Shown here piece after piece: positions 1 through 8,782 of a stretch of 64,000 bases of DNA. The DNA lies in assembly GCF_013282625.1 (NCBI RefSeq), contig NZ_CP054020.1, forward strand, positions 1,674,001 to 1,738,000, read 5' to 3'. Both the position numbers and the translations under genes were made by a program. This DNA is from Thiomicrorhabdus xiamenensis. Its GTDB lineage: Bacteria; Pseudomonadota; Gammaproteobacteria; Thiomicrospirales; Thiomicrospiraceae. The stretch's first letter is position 1. Each line of letters begins with the position of its first letter. The notes under the pieces were generated by a model. It searched no databases, was not told the origin of the DNA, and saw only the letters and a program-made list of their open reading frames with translations.

Positions 1-306
1 TATAACAGTCTGCAGCGTGCACAACAGATGCAGCAGGCCGGAGCAGATTATGTCGCTTTCGGGCGTTTCTTCCCTTCCAGGAGCAAACCCCAGGCCCCTC
101 AAGCCGACTTACAGACGTTGATACAGGCCAGAGAGCAACTGGAAATTCCGATTGTTGCCATTGGCGGTATCAACCGGAATAACGCTCACCAGGTAATCGG
201 TAGCGGAGCCGATTCGGTTGCCGTTATTCAAGGGGTCTTTGCACATGAAACACAAACAGCGATTACCGAGGCAAGCCGACAAATCAGCACTCAATTCACG
301 TTATAA
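1..306 (+). CDS. thiE: Thiamine phosphate synthase, C-terminal part (cut by window edge)
   Basis: The reading frame is already open at base 1, so only the C-terminal ~101 residues are visible. ThiE joins HMP-pyrophosphate and thiazole phosphate to give thiamine phosphate in the cytoplasm. The visible part has the end of the TIM barrel: a [13 protein letters not shown] stretch (phosphate-binding loop region), the strand IPIVAIGGI, and the closing [12 protein letters not shown] segment typical of the family. It ends 65 bp before hemL on the same strand, so the two may be cotranscribed. Identification rests on family motifs; the start lies outside the window. Confidence 0.9.
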   Translation, partial: YNSLQRAQQMQQAGADYVAFGRFFPSRSKPQAPQADLQTLIQAREQLEIPIVAIGGINRNNAHQVIGSGADSVAVIQGVFAHETQTAITEASRQISTQFTL

Positions 307-371
307 TAGCGCCACTTGAAAAATCTGCCGCGCCCGACTTCCGGTCGGCGCACATAAGAAAGGATATTTTT

Positions 372-1652
372 ATGAGCAAATCACACGACCTGTTTATTGC
401 AGCCCAGAAACATATTCCCGGCGGCGTCAACTCGCCGGTTCGCGCTTTCAAAAGCGTCGGCGGAGATCCGGTCTTCTTCAAGGCGGCAAAAGGTGCCTAT
501 CTGACCGATGAAGACGACAAGCAGTACATTGACTATGTCGGCTCATGGGGTCCAGCGATTCTAGGGCACGCGCATCCGGAAGTGATTCAGGCAGTCCAGG
601 AACGTGCAGTTGACGGCTTGAGCTTCGGCGCACCGACCAAAATCGAAACCACTATGGCGGATCTGGTCTGTGACCTGATCCCGTCAATCGACATGGTGCG
701 CATGGTCAGCTCGGGAACTGAAGCAACCATGACGGCAATCCGTCTGGCACGCGGTTATACGGGGCGCGATAAAATCGTTAAATTCGAAGGCTGTTACCAC
801 GGTCACTCCGACTCGCTTTTGGTGAAAGCCGGTTCCGGCGCCCTGACATTGGGGGTTCCGTCTTCACCTGGCGTGCCAAAAGCGCTGGCAGAATCAACCC
901 TGACACTGACGCATAACGACGCCGACGAGGTCCGTAAGGTCTTCTCCGAAATCGGCGACCAGATCGCCTGTATTATCGTGGAGCCGGTTGCCGGAAATAT
1001 GAACTGCATTCCGCCGGAGGAAGGATTTTTGCAGACCTTGCGCGAGGTATGCGACGAGCACGGCAGTGTATTGATTTTCGACGAAGTCATGTGCGGCTTC
1101 CGCGTACATCTTCAAGGCGCGCAAGGCTACTATGGAATTACTCCGGACTTGACGACTTACGGTAAAGTTATCGGCGGCGGAATGCCGGTCGGTGCCTTCG
1201 GCGGTAAAAAAGAGATCATGTCACACATTGCGCCACTTGGTCCGGTTTATCAGGCCGGAACCCTTTCCGGAAACCCTCTGGCCATGGCGGCCGGTCTGAA
1301 AACGCTGGAGTTGATTTCCGCCTCAGGCTTCTTTGAAGATTTGAGCGCCAAAACCGCCAAACTTTGCGCAGGGCTGCAACAGGCAGCGGACGATGCCGGC
1401 ATTGCGTTCACGACCAACCAAGTCGGTGGCATGTTCGGCTACTTCTTCAGCGAAGAGAAAAATATCTCCCGTTTCGCTCAGGTTGCGCAAGGCGATATGG
1501 AACGTTTCAAAAAGTTCTATCACGGTATGTTAAACGAAGGCGTTTATCTGGCTCCTTCCGCTTTCGAAGCCGGATTCGTTTCTCTGGCGCATAGCGAAGA
1601 AGATATTCAGGCAACCATCGATGCCGCAGCCAGAGTAATGAAAACGCTATAA
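372..1652 (+). CDS. hemL: Glutamate-1-semialdehyde 2,1-aminomutase
   Basis: This is a PLP-dependent class III aminotransferase-fold enzyme that converts glutamate-1-semialdehyde to 5-aminolevulinate, the C5-pathway entry to heme and cobalamin synthesis. Its 426 residues match the family length. N-terminal [12 protein letters not shown], the [15 protein letters not shown] phosphate-binding region, FDEVMCGFR and [16 protein letters not shown] (with the PLP-linking lysine) are all present. The ATG is preceded by AAGGA about 7 bases upstream. A strong terminator follows 28 bp after the stop. The C5 pathway fits the B12-dependent ethanolamine enzymes encoded further along, although no cobalamin genes are in view. 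Confidence 0.97.
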   Translation: MSKSHDLFIAAQKHIPGGVNSPVRAFKSVGGDPVFFKAAKGAYLTDEDDKQYIDYVGSWGPAILGHAHPEVIQAVQERAVDGLSFGAPTKIETTMADLVCDLIPSIDMVRMVSSGTEATMTAIRLARGYTGRDKIVKFEGCYHGHSDSLLVKAGSGALTLGVPSSPGVPKALAESTLTLTHNDADEVRKVFSEIGDQIACIIVEPVAGNMNCIPPEEGFLQTLREVCDEHGSVLIFDEVMCGFRVHLQGAQGYYGITPDLTTYGKVIGGGMPVGAFGGKKEIMSHIAPLGPVYQAGTLSGNPLAMAAGLKTLELISASGFFEDLSAKTAKLCAGLQQAADDAGIAFTTNQVGGMFGYFFSEEKNISRFAQVAQGDMERFKKFYHGMLNEGVYLAPSAFEAGFVSLAHSEEDIQATIDAAARVMKTL

Positions 1653-1680
1653 TCATAAAATTTAAGCGTTTTTCATCCTA

Positions 1681-1718
1681 AAAGAGCCGCTTCCCCCACC
1701 GGGAAGCGGCTCTTTTTT
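1681..1718 (+). terminator. Rho-independent terminator after hemL
   Basis: A 15-bp perfect stem (1681-1695 with 1701-1715) with a 5-nt loop runs into a T tract. It closes the thiE-hemL transcript. Confidence 0.9.
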
Positions 1719-1780
1719 ATGTATTATCTGACTTTTATTTCAGCTCTCAAAACAAAAAACAAATCCACCGGATTGCGTCA

Positions 1781-2287
1781 TCAACTGGCCGCACGTTTTC
1801 GCAATTTGTCAAAGTCAGCAATCAATCTATCGCGATTGAGCAGTTGTGGAAGCGTATAAATAAAAGTCTTTCCAGTCACTCGCTCAACATTTCCAATCCT
1901 ACTAGAGAGAACTTCTTTCCGGTCATCACCGCAAATTTCTATACGCAACCCTCTGCGATTAAGCGGGAAAATACACTTTTCAATCACACCTATCGAATGC
2001 CATGGAAAATGATAGTAGTCGTTGTAATCGTCACTTTGAATATAAAGTCCTTTCAGGTTGGCCTGCATGGTCACCAGAAAAAAACCTTTGAGATAATTGC
2101 GAACAATCCCAAAAAGAACCAAGGCATACAACGATAGACTTAAAACCTTAAGCCATAAAACAATCGGAAGTAGCAGCAAGGCCAAAGGGAGCGCCAGTAA
2201 TCCCGCCACAACAAACATCTTGGCATACGCAGGCGGGGTGACTTTAATGACGGGAGATTCAATCTCATTTCCATGAATTAACTCCAT
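1781..2287 (-). CDS. Small two-TM membrane protein of unknown function
   Basis: The 168-residue protein has two adjacent hydrophobic segments at about residues 22-65, rich in Leu, Val and Ala. A cytoplasmic-type soluble part follows, with Trp, Tyr and basic residues. The layout resembles small bacterial proteins with a TM hairpin and a PH-like C-terminal half, but I do not recognise a named family. The gene stands alone between hemL (convergent) and hrpB (same strand, ~200 bp upstream). The ATG at 2287 is preceded by a weak purine-rich stretch. Function is unknown. Confidence 0.65.
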   Translation of the reverse strand: MELIHGNEIESPVIKVTPPAYAKMFVVAGLLALPLALLLLPIVLWLKVLSLSLYALVLFGIVRNYLKGFFLVTMQANLKGLYIQSDDYNDYYHFPWHSIGVIEKCIFPLNRRGLRIEICGDDRKEVLSSRIGNVERVTGKTFIYTLPQLLNRDRLIADFDKLRKRAAS

Positions 2288-2485
2288 CCCTTTACCTCAA
2301 AAAATCCGATTAAGTCTCAATATTAAACCTGAATTTGAGTCTAAATATACTTTATCGCTCGCAAATCAACAAAACAGGGACAACCAGTCAAACGACCATA
2401 AAAGATGATTGATTTAATCAAATCAACCGATTCACACAGTCTCGATAAAACAACGTTTCATGAGTCCACTTTTTACACAAATAAC

Positions 2486-4987
2486 TTACTTCCGCTTAAT
2501 CGAAGCGCCCGCTTTTTCTTTTAAGGGTTCGTCCGGCCAGCGATGCTTCGGATAGCGACCCCGCATCTCTTTAGCCACCTCGAAATAGGAGGTTTTCCAG
2601 AAATTAGCTAAATCCGCCGTAGTCTGAATCGGTCTCTGTGCCGGGGAAAGCAGTTCAAACGTCAGGGCGACTTGTCCGCCGCCCACCCTTGGAGAAGCCA
2701 GTTCGCCAAATAACTGTTGCAATTGCAACGAGACTTTAGCCTGAGACTGCGAATAACCAATAACATAATCGCGCCCTGTGGGAGCTGTATAGTGTTGCGG
2801 CGCTTCCTTATCCAGAAGCAGCAAATCGCTGTACGCCAGAATCGACTGTAAAATCTGCGCCAGATTGAGTTTTTGCAACTCGGCCACGCTGCTCATACCC
2901 AGCGTATAAGGTTCGAGCCATTCCAGCGACTCGCTCAATGCTTTCTCGCTTAATGCGTTCAGGGATTCAAAACCGGAAAACTGTGCCAGCCATCCCGCCC
3001 GCTCGACCAGTGATTGTGCCGCTTTGCTCCAGGGAAGCAGACTCAGGTCTTTCTGCACCGCCTGTAATAAACAGGCTTGGGCTGCATCGTTCGGAACCTC
3101 TCCGGATTCCCGAGACTGAATCAGAAGTTGGTCGAGCCAAACCGCTTGCTGCGCCACAACCCGCTGTTTCTGATCATCAAAATACACCGAACATTCTTCG
3201 CGCAGCGGCAGTTCTCGATCAACACTCTCCCAGTCCAGCGCAGCGGCGGAAAAAACTCTGCCCTGCTGAGTTCTACTATCGGTGGCGGCATCAACCTGCA
3301 AAGCAACGATATACTCACTCTGTAAAGCATCGTTCTCCGGCAAGGCTACACCGCGGCCATTCGCCAGCTTGTAATGGCCGGCCCGCCCTCTCTGTTTCCC
3401 GATTCGATCGGAAAATGCCAACGCCAACAGAACGCCAACCTGATCAACCTGTGTTTCACCTGAAAGGTTCTGAACATCCAAATCAAAACGACGATACAGA
3501 CGGCTTCTGGTGCGCTGAAAATTCTGCCAGCGCGCATAATGCAGACGCTTAGCAGCCGTCTTATCTCGCAACGCCTGCCACAGCCAATGCAGTCGCAATT
3601 CAATATCCACGGTATCCGCTTGACTTCGATCCCGAGCAGGATCCCCCTCTTGTAATAAAGCTACCAGATCACATCCCAAAGTGAGGCACTCTTTTTCTCT
3701 GGCCACGAGCAGTAATTTAGCCAGGCGCGGTTCCGGATGCAGCGCCATTGCGGCCTCGCCTTGCGCAGTCAGACGTCCTTGCTCGGTAAGCAATTGCAGT
3801 TGCAACAAAGTCGTCTCTGCCGCCGCAATATGCGCCTTGGGCGGAGGGGTTAACCAGTCGATTTCATCTGCAGTCGCCACACCCCATTGCGCCAACTCCA
3901 TTCGCAGGCTTGCCAGATCGGCGCGACAAATCTCCGGAGCATCGTGTTCATTTAACCCATGCTGCTGCATTTCGCTCCAAAGACGATAGCAATGGCCGGC
4001 CCGAACACGGCCGGCGCGTCCCATTCTCTGAGTAGCCGACGCTTTACTGACGCGCTGTAATTGCAGACGGCTCATGCCGACATTCGGGTCATAGAGCAGG
4101 TTTTTCTGCAATCCCGAGTCGATCACCGCCGTGATGCCTTCCAAGGTAATCGACGTTTCGGCAATATTGGTGCTGAAAATCACTTTTCTCTGCTCTGTCA
4201 CCTTAAAAACCGCATCCTGCTGTTTACTGTTCAGGCTTCCGTATAAAGGCAAAGCCAATACTTCAAACCGGTTACAGATTGACTCGCATTCCTGCATCGC
4301 CTTGAGAATCTCGCTCTGCCCGGCCAGAAACAGCAATATATCGCCATCCGATTCCTGTAATGCCCGCGACAGTACAACTGGAAGCTGCAGAAAACGATTT
4401 AATGGCGTGTGCGGTGGCGCGGGGTAATAGGAGAGCGTCACCGGGAAAGTTCGCCCGGGACAGGAGATAAAACCGGCATCGGGCAAGAAACGCCGGATTT
4501 CGTCTTGATCCAGCGTTGCCGACATAATCAAACATTTCAGATCGTCACGCAGTCCTTGCTGTATCTCCAATAGCAGACTTAGTCCCAAATCAGCCTGCAG
4601 GTTTCGCTCGTGAAATTCATCGAATATGACCAGGCCGATGCTTTCCATTTCAGGATCTTTTTGAATCAGACGGGTCAACACCCCCTCGGTCAGAACTTCC
4701 AGACGGGTCTGCTTTGACACCCTATTTTCGTTGCGAATCCGGTAGCCGACTGTGTGACCGATATCTTCTCCTAACTGCCGCGCCAAAAATTCTGCCAATC
4801 GTTTTGCCGCCAGACGACGCGGTTCCAGCATCAGAATTTTCTTGTTCGCGAAAAGCGGCGATGCGATCAGTGACAAAGGCACCTGAGTCGACTTACCGGC
4901 TCCGGGTTCGGCCTGCAATACAAGCTGTCGGGCATCTCGTAGCTGTTCAAGTAAATCGGGAATAATGGCGTCAATCGGTAGACTCAT
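2486..4987 (-). CDS. hrpB: ATP-dependent RNA helicase HrpB
   Basis: A DEAH-box helicase of the HrpB family. In order: Walker A GAGKST near the N terminus, the DEFH box (motif II), motif III SATL, motif VI QRMGRAGR, then the helicase-associated and HrpB-specific C-terminal domains. The start is set at the ATG at 4987, giving 833 aa beginning MSLPIDAIIPDLL, which matches the usual HrpB N terminus. The frame stays open 25 codons further upstream (to 5062), but that extension is atypical for the family and has no ribosome binding site. The physiological role of HrpB in bacteria is poorly defined. It is probably a monocistronic gene. Confidence 0.93.
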   Translation of the reverse strand: MSLPIDAIIPDLLEQLRDARQLVLQAEPGAGKSTQVPLSLIASPLFANKKILMLEPRRLAAKRLAEFLARQLGEDIGHTVGYRIRNENRVSKQTRLEVLTEGVLTRLIQKDPEMESIGLVIFDEFHERNLQADLGLSLLLEIQQGLRDDLKCLIMSATLDQDEIRRFLPDAGFISCPGRTFPVTLSYYPAPPHTPLNRFLQLPVVLSRALQESDGDILLFLAGQSEILKAMQECESICNRFEVLALPLYGSLNSKQQDAVFKVTEQRKVIFSTNIAETSITLEGITAVIDSGLQKNLLYDPNVGMSRLQLQRVSKASATQRMGRAGRVRAGHCYRLWSEMQQHGLNEHDAPEICRADLASLRMELAQWGVATADEIDWLTPPPKAHIAAAETTLLQLQLLTEQGRLTAQGEAAMALHPEPRLAKLLLVAREKECLTLGCDLVALLQEGDPARDRSQADTVDIELRLHWLWQALRDKTAAKRLHYARWQNFQRTRSRLYRRFDLDVQNLSGETQVDQVGVLLALAFSDRIGKQRGRAGHYKLANGRGVALPENDALQSEYIVALQVDAATDSRTQQGRVFSAAALDWESVDRELPLREECSVYFDDQKQRVVAQQAVWLDQLLIQSRESGEVPNDAAQACLLQAVQKDLSLLPWSKAAQSLVERAGWLAQFSGFESLNALSEKALSESLEWLEPYTLGMSSVAELQKLNLAQILQSILAYSDLLLLDKEAPQHYTAPTGRDYVIGYSQSQAKVSLQLQQLFGELASPRVGGGQVALTFELLSPAQRPIQTTADLANFWKTSYFEVAKEMRGRYPKHRWPDEPLKEKAGASIKRK

Positions 4988-5298
4988 AACAATCGGGCAA
5001 TCGCTGTAAAATAGGACAAATGAATTCTTCTGCGTGGTGATTTTACTTTTTAATGGCTTCAAGGGTGTCGGGATTTCAGTTTTATTGTTATTTAAAGAAT
5101 CCCTTGTTTAACCTGAAAACCGCTTTTAGCTGCATCGGTAAAATCACCATCACTGTTTCCGGAAATAAATTTTGCCCATTACAAGTACTTAAGTTTTTAA
5201 CATTAAAAAAACTTGTATCGCAATAAGATTTTATTTAACCTTATCCGATACACAACACGCTAAAATAAGAATAATTTTTACATTTTTTTGAAATCTAT

Positions 5299-6180
5299 AT
5301 GCCTCAACAGACAGCTGCAAATCCAACCCTACTGAGCAGTGCTTTTAAACACGCCCTAAAGAGTATTCTGAAACCTTTAATCAAGTTACTTCTGAGTAAA
5401 GGAATCACTTACACCTCATTGCTCGAGGCGCTTAAACAGATCTATATTGAGGTTGCAGAAGAATCCTTCAAGCTGGAAGAAAAGCGTTTGACGGACAGTC
5501 GCATCAGTCTCTTGACCGGAATTCACCGTAAGGAAGTCAAACGTCTGCGGGAAAATCTCTCCGACGAGCTCAGTGAACCGGAAATCAAAGCCGGCGTCAG
5601 CGCCGCGATTATTGCATTGTGGCAGGCATCCGAAGATTACACCGATGAAAACCATAAGCCGCGGGTTCTGCCTCGCAGCGGCGAAAAGCCCTCTTTCGAG
5701 AGTCTGGTTTACGACGTATCTAAAGATAAACACTTTCGTTCCGTTCTCGATGACTGGCTCCATCAAGGTTTGGTAACTCAGGATAAGAACAACCAGGTCA
5801 GCCTGTGTGTTGAAAGTTTTGTTCCGGACAAGGACGAAGATGAGAAGATCTTTTTCGCCGGGCGCAATATCCACTATCACATCGAAATCATCAACCATAA
5901 CCTGCATCTGCAGCGCCTGAACAGCAACGAACCGATTGATCCTTTGCAGGCAGCAGCAGCGGCGCCGATGTTCGACCGTTCGGTATATTACAAAAACCTG
6001 ACCCCAAAATCTGTAGAAATACTCGAAAACAAAGCCAAGGAAAGCGCCCTGAATACCCTGTTGGAGATTAATCAGATGGCGAGCCATCTGCAGCAGAAAG
6101 ATCAGGGGCAGGAAGATGCGGTTTCACAAATGCACTTCGGCAGCTATTTCTACCGTAAACTCAAAACACCGGATCAATAG
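5299..6180 (+). CDS. DUF6502-like protein, putative DNA-binding
   Basis: The 293-residue soluble protein has no signal peptide or TM segment. The N-terminal ~100 residues (KSILKPLIKLLLSKGITY, then RISLLTGIHRKEVKRLRE) look like a winged-helix module of the kind seen in DUF6502 proteins: a helix pair followed by an S/T-G-hydrophobic-H/R-KEVKRL helix. The rest is mostly helical and charged, with no catalytic motif I can name. The gene is preceded by a ~230-300 bp AT-rich intergenic region and followed 115 bp later by epmC. A transcription regulator is an inference; the family assignment is from memory of the pattern. Confidence 0.65.
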   Translation: MPQQTAANPTLLSSAFKHALKSILKPLIKLLLSKGITYTSLLEALKQIYIEVAEESFKLEEKRLTDSRISLLTGIHRKEVKRLRENLSDELSEPEIKAGVSAAIIALWQASEDYTDENHKPRVLPRSGEKPSFESLVYDVSKDKHFRSVLDDWLHQGLVTQDKNNQVSLCVESFVPDKDEDEKIFFAGRNIHYHIEIINHNLHLQRLNSNEPIDPLQAAAAAPMFDRSVYYKNLTPKSVEILENKAKESALNTLLEINQMASHLQQKDQGQEDAVSQMHFGSYFYRKLKTPDQ

Positions 6181-6295
6181 AATACAGTCCATTTAGCATT
6201 GAAACCGCAAGACATGGAAAAGCGGATAAACTGGCCAACAACGCCAGAAAAAATGAACGGATTGATCCAAATTCTCTTTTTTTAAAACTTATCTT

Positions 6296-6829
6296 ATGAA
6301 TAACCCATCCAGCGATACCAAGACGCTCATCAAACTGTTTAACACAACTTTCCTTAAGACGCATAACACCGAACTGGTCTGTTGCGAGCCGGAACCTATA
6401 TACCGACCGGCGGATCATGCGTATCCGCATCACCGGATAGTGTTTGCCCACGGTTTTTTCTCTTCAGCTCTGCATGAAATAGCGCATTGGTGTATTGCCG
6501 GAGACGAACGTCGGTTATTAGAAGATTTCGGCTATTGGTATGAACCGGATGGACGAACAGCTGAACGACAGGCCGAATTCGAACGCGTTGAAGTCAAGCC
6601 ACAGGCTTTGGAATGGATTTTTTCGGTTGCCAGCAATCATCAATTTCATTTCAGTGCGGACAACCTTGAAGCCGGCCTTGCGATATCCGAAGAATTTACG
6701 ACAAACGTTCGAAAGCAAGTGGAAGACTATCTTACCGATGGCTTACCCCGTGATGCAGAAATCTGGAAAAATGCGCTCGTCAAACACTATCGCGCGCACA
6801 ACAGTCCTCTCCAGCTTAATGAATTTTGA
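6296..6829 (+). CDS. epmC: Elongation factor P hydroxylase (EpmC/YfcM family)
   Basis: EpmC hydroxylates the beta-lysylated lysine of elongation factor P, the last step of the EpmA/EpmB/EpmC pathway that helps ribosomes pass proline stretches. The 177-residue protein carries the family hallmark HEIAHWCIAG followed by RRLLEDFGYWYEPDGR, which includes the metal-ligating His/Glu pattern, and near the C terminus FSADNLEA. Length fits the family. Neither efp, epmA nor epmB is in the window. The start is the ATG at 6296; its ribosome binding site is weak. Confidence 0.88.
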   Translation: MNNPSSDTKTLIKLFNTTFLKTHNTELVCCEPEPIYRPADHAYPHHRIVFAHGFFSSALHEIAHWCIAGDERRLLEDFGYWYEPDGRTAERQAEFERVEVKPQALEWIFSVASNHQFHFSADNLEAGLAISEEFTTNVRKQVEDYLTDGLPRDAEIWKNALVKHYRAHNSPLQLNEF

Positions 6830-7026
6830 GCATTGGCGGATTTAGCGGCCTGACATTACAAATGTCTGATTAAAGTATTCCTGCAGGTATCTTAAATGCA
6901 CAATCACCTCTTGTTAGGATGGAGTTTCTAGCCTGTCACCATACATGGCTAGCCGCCAAGGTTTAGGGCATTTCGCTTGAAACAGGCGACTGAAACGGAA
7001 CTTCCAAGATTGAAGGGCTTACCGCA

Positions 7027-7524
7027 ATGCTGAAAATCCGCCCCTATCAACCTCAGGATCGGGACAAAGTAAATCAAATAGCGATTGATGCGTTCACTGA
7101 ATTTCAAGAGCATTACAGTGACTGGAAAGCGATTAAATCTGTCGTGAGTAATATGTCTTCCTTAGCCAGCACTTCGGACCTCCTTGTCGCGGAAATCGAT
7201 AGCGAAGTCGTCGGAGCGGTTGCACTGGTTCACCCCGGACAAGACAAAAACGTAAACATCTTACCAACTTGGGCGTCAATTCGTATGCTCGTTGTATCGC
7301 CTTCGCATCGCTCGAAAGGTATCGGCAAACGCCTGGTTCTCGAGTGTCTAAAAAATGCTCGACATCATGGCTATAATGAAATTGCGTTATTTACCAGTCC
7401 TATGATGAAAGTCGCCCTACCGATGTATTTGCGAATGGGCTTCAAGAAAGAAAAAGATATAGAGCCGATTGCAAATGTGGAATATGCTTTATATAAACTA
7501 GAACTGTCCACTCAAACCCTTTGA
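7027..7524 (+). CDS. GNAT-family N-acetyltransferase
   Basis: The 165-residue single-domain GNAT protein has IRMLVVSPSHRSKGIGKRL as motif A (the R/Q-x-x-G-x-G/A acetyl-CoA loop), then the YLRMGFKKEKD C-terminal segment of the fold. N-terminal KIRPYQPQDRDKVNQIA is the usual first strand and helix. It transfers acetyl from acetyl-CoA to an amine; the substrate cannot be read from sequence. It is followed by a DinB-fold gene on the same strand, about 90 bp away. Confidence 0.85.
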   Translation: MLKIRPYQPQDRDKVNQIAIDAFTEFQEHYSDWKAIKSVVSNMSSLASTSDLLVAEIDSEVVGAVALVHPGQDKNVNILPTWASIRMLVVSPSHRSKGIGKRLVLECLKNARHHGYNEIALFTSPMMKVALPMYLRMGFKKEKDIEPIANVEYALYKLELSTQTL

Positions 7525-7613
7525 TATCGCAACCATAAACTGATTGAAACCTTTAAACAATCGCCATTCCAGACTGAAAAAGGGTTATCTCGTCTTACCA
7601 CAAGGACACCAGC

Positions 7614-8147
7614 ATGTCACAATTAAGCGAATTTGCTCTTCAGGCCGACTACAACCGGTTAATGAATCAACGTCAATACAATGCCTGTGCAAACTTGTCG
7701 GAAGCGCAGTTAAAGCAAGATCAAGGCGCTTTTTTCAAATCCGTGCTGGGGACTTTGAATCATATTCTCGTCGGTGACATTATTTGGTTAAAACGTTTCG
7801 CTGCACACCCTTGCTCGCAAAAACCACTTGCTTACGTCAATCAATTGGCCAAACCGGCATCATTGGACAGCCTTTTATTTACCGACTTAAGCGAACTTCA
7901 TAAAGAACGGGACAAAATAGATGCATTCATTATCGATTGGATCGGCAATCTGGACGAAGGTGCAATGCGGGAATGTATCACCTATACCAATATGGCAGGA
8001 GAGCGTTTTTCGAAACCTATGCCAAGTCTGATCACTCACCTCTTTCTGCACCAAGTGCATCACCGGGGACAAGTAACTACTTTGCTGTCACAATACGGCG
8101 TCGATTTTGGCGAAACCGATCTGATTGAATTGATTGATGAATGCTAA
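7614..8147 (+). CDS. DinB-superfamily protein, putative metal-dependent enzyme
   Basis: A four-helix-bundle DinB/YfiT-type protein of 177 aa. The probable metal ligands are the His of LNHILVGD in helix 2 and the two His of HLFLHQVHHRGQ in helix 4, the expected three-His arrangement. NMAGERFSKPM is the short hairpin before the last helix. Members act as thiol-dependent transferases or hydrolases, or in damage responses; no specific substrate can be given. AAGGA lies about 9 bases before the ATG. Confidence 0.85.
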   Translation: MSQLSEFALQADYNRLMNQRQYNACANLSEAQLKQDQGAFFKSVLGTLNHILVGDIIWLKRFAAHPCSQKPLAYVNQLAKPASLDSLLFTDLSELHKERDKIDAFIIDWIGNLDEGAMRECITYTNMAGERFSKPMPSLITHLFLHQVHHRGQVTTLLSQYGVDFGETDLIELIDEC

Positions 8148-8397
8148 AAGCGCCCGACTTTAGCACAGATAATTTCGCCAGTAGAAACACATCAGAGCGA
8201 CGCGTTCCTGCAACCGAAAAAGAGTTTACCCTTTAAAAAGATATTGGATTGAGGTAAGCTTAATTTTCATGCAATTGTCGTTATTCAGGGACGAATTCAG
8301 ATACTAGTGCCGACAGCACTTATCTTGGTTGGAGGACTCAACCCCTTCAATTCCGGTTCATTTACGGCCTTCGGGCTTTAGATATCAGGAGTTGAAT

Positions 8398-8697
8398 ATG
8401 TCCCTTAAACATTCTTTGCAAACATTGGCAGGCAGCTGCCTGCTGAGTTTCTCAAGCGTTTTATTCGCAACCCCGGTAAACGTTAATCTGGCAACCTCCT
8501 ATGAAATTGCCGAATCCCTTCACGTCGAACAACGACTGGCGGAACGAATATCCATCCACTGCCAATATGTCACCTGCCGAAACGCGAAAGACCTGCTCGA
8601 CATCACCGGCATTAACAAAATCATGCTCAAACAGATCGAGAAAGATCTGATTTTCAATATTATGGATAGAGGCACCGGTTACAGCGACGACTGTTAA
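8398..8697 (+). CDS. Small secreted helix-hairpin-helix protein (ComEA-like)
   Basis: The ATG at 8398 (CAGGAG just upstream) gives 99 aa; an upstream in-frame extension looks non-coding. Residues 1-24 form a signal peptide (basic start, Leu/Ser core, LFATP cleavage region). The remainder begins VNVNLATSYEIAESL and ends DLLDITGINKIMLKQI. This is the outline of a ComEA HhH domain, though the first hairpin glycines are degenerate and two cysteines are present. ComEA binds incoming DNA in the periplasm during transformation; this copy may be divergent. The 250 bp upstream contain no other gene. Confidence 0.7.
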   Translation: MSLKHSLQTLAGSCLLSFSSVLFATPVNVNLATSYEIAESLHVEQRLAERISIHCQYVTCRNAKDLLDITGINKIMLKQIEKDLIFNIMDRGTGYSDDC

Positions 8698-8701
8698 ACA
8701 T

Positions 8702-8782
8702 CTAAGCTTTTGGTGGCTTAATCAGCCACCAAATAACAAGAACCAGAATCGCCAACAGGCCAACTTCAAACAAAGCCCACAT
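8702..8782 (-). CDS. Putative 26-aa single-TM microprotein coupled to mpl
   Basis: The ATG overlaps the mpl stop as TGATG, a classic translational-coupling junction. The peptide starts MWALFEVGLLAI, has one hydrophobic helix of ~18 residues, then WW and a basic, proline-containing end (IKPPKA). An inverted repeat (TGGTGGCT/AGCCACCA, about 8711-8731) lies over its last codons. It could be a real small membrane protein or a chance ORF; conservation in relatives would decide. No function is proposed. Confidence 0.4.
   Translation of the reverse strand: MWALFEVGLLAILVLVIWWLIKPPKA

Noticed and set aside
5416-6087. 223-codon minus-strand ORF
   Set aside because: Shadow of the DUF6502-like gene on the plus strand; atypical Cys/Phe content.
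8148-8397. c-di-GMP (GEMM) or other riboswitch before the small HhH gene
   Set aside because: A GGTTG/CAACC hairpin near 8319-8341 exists, but the conserved GEMM core was not found.
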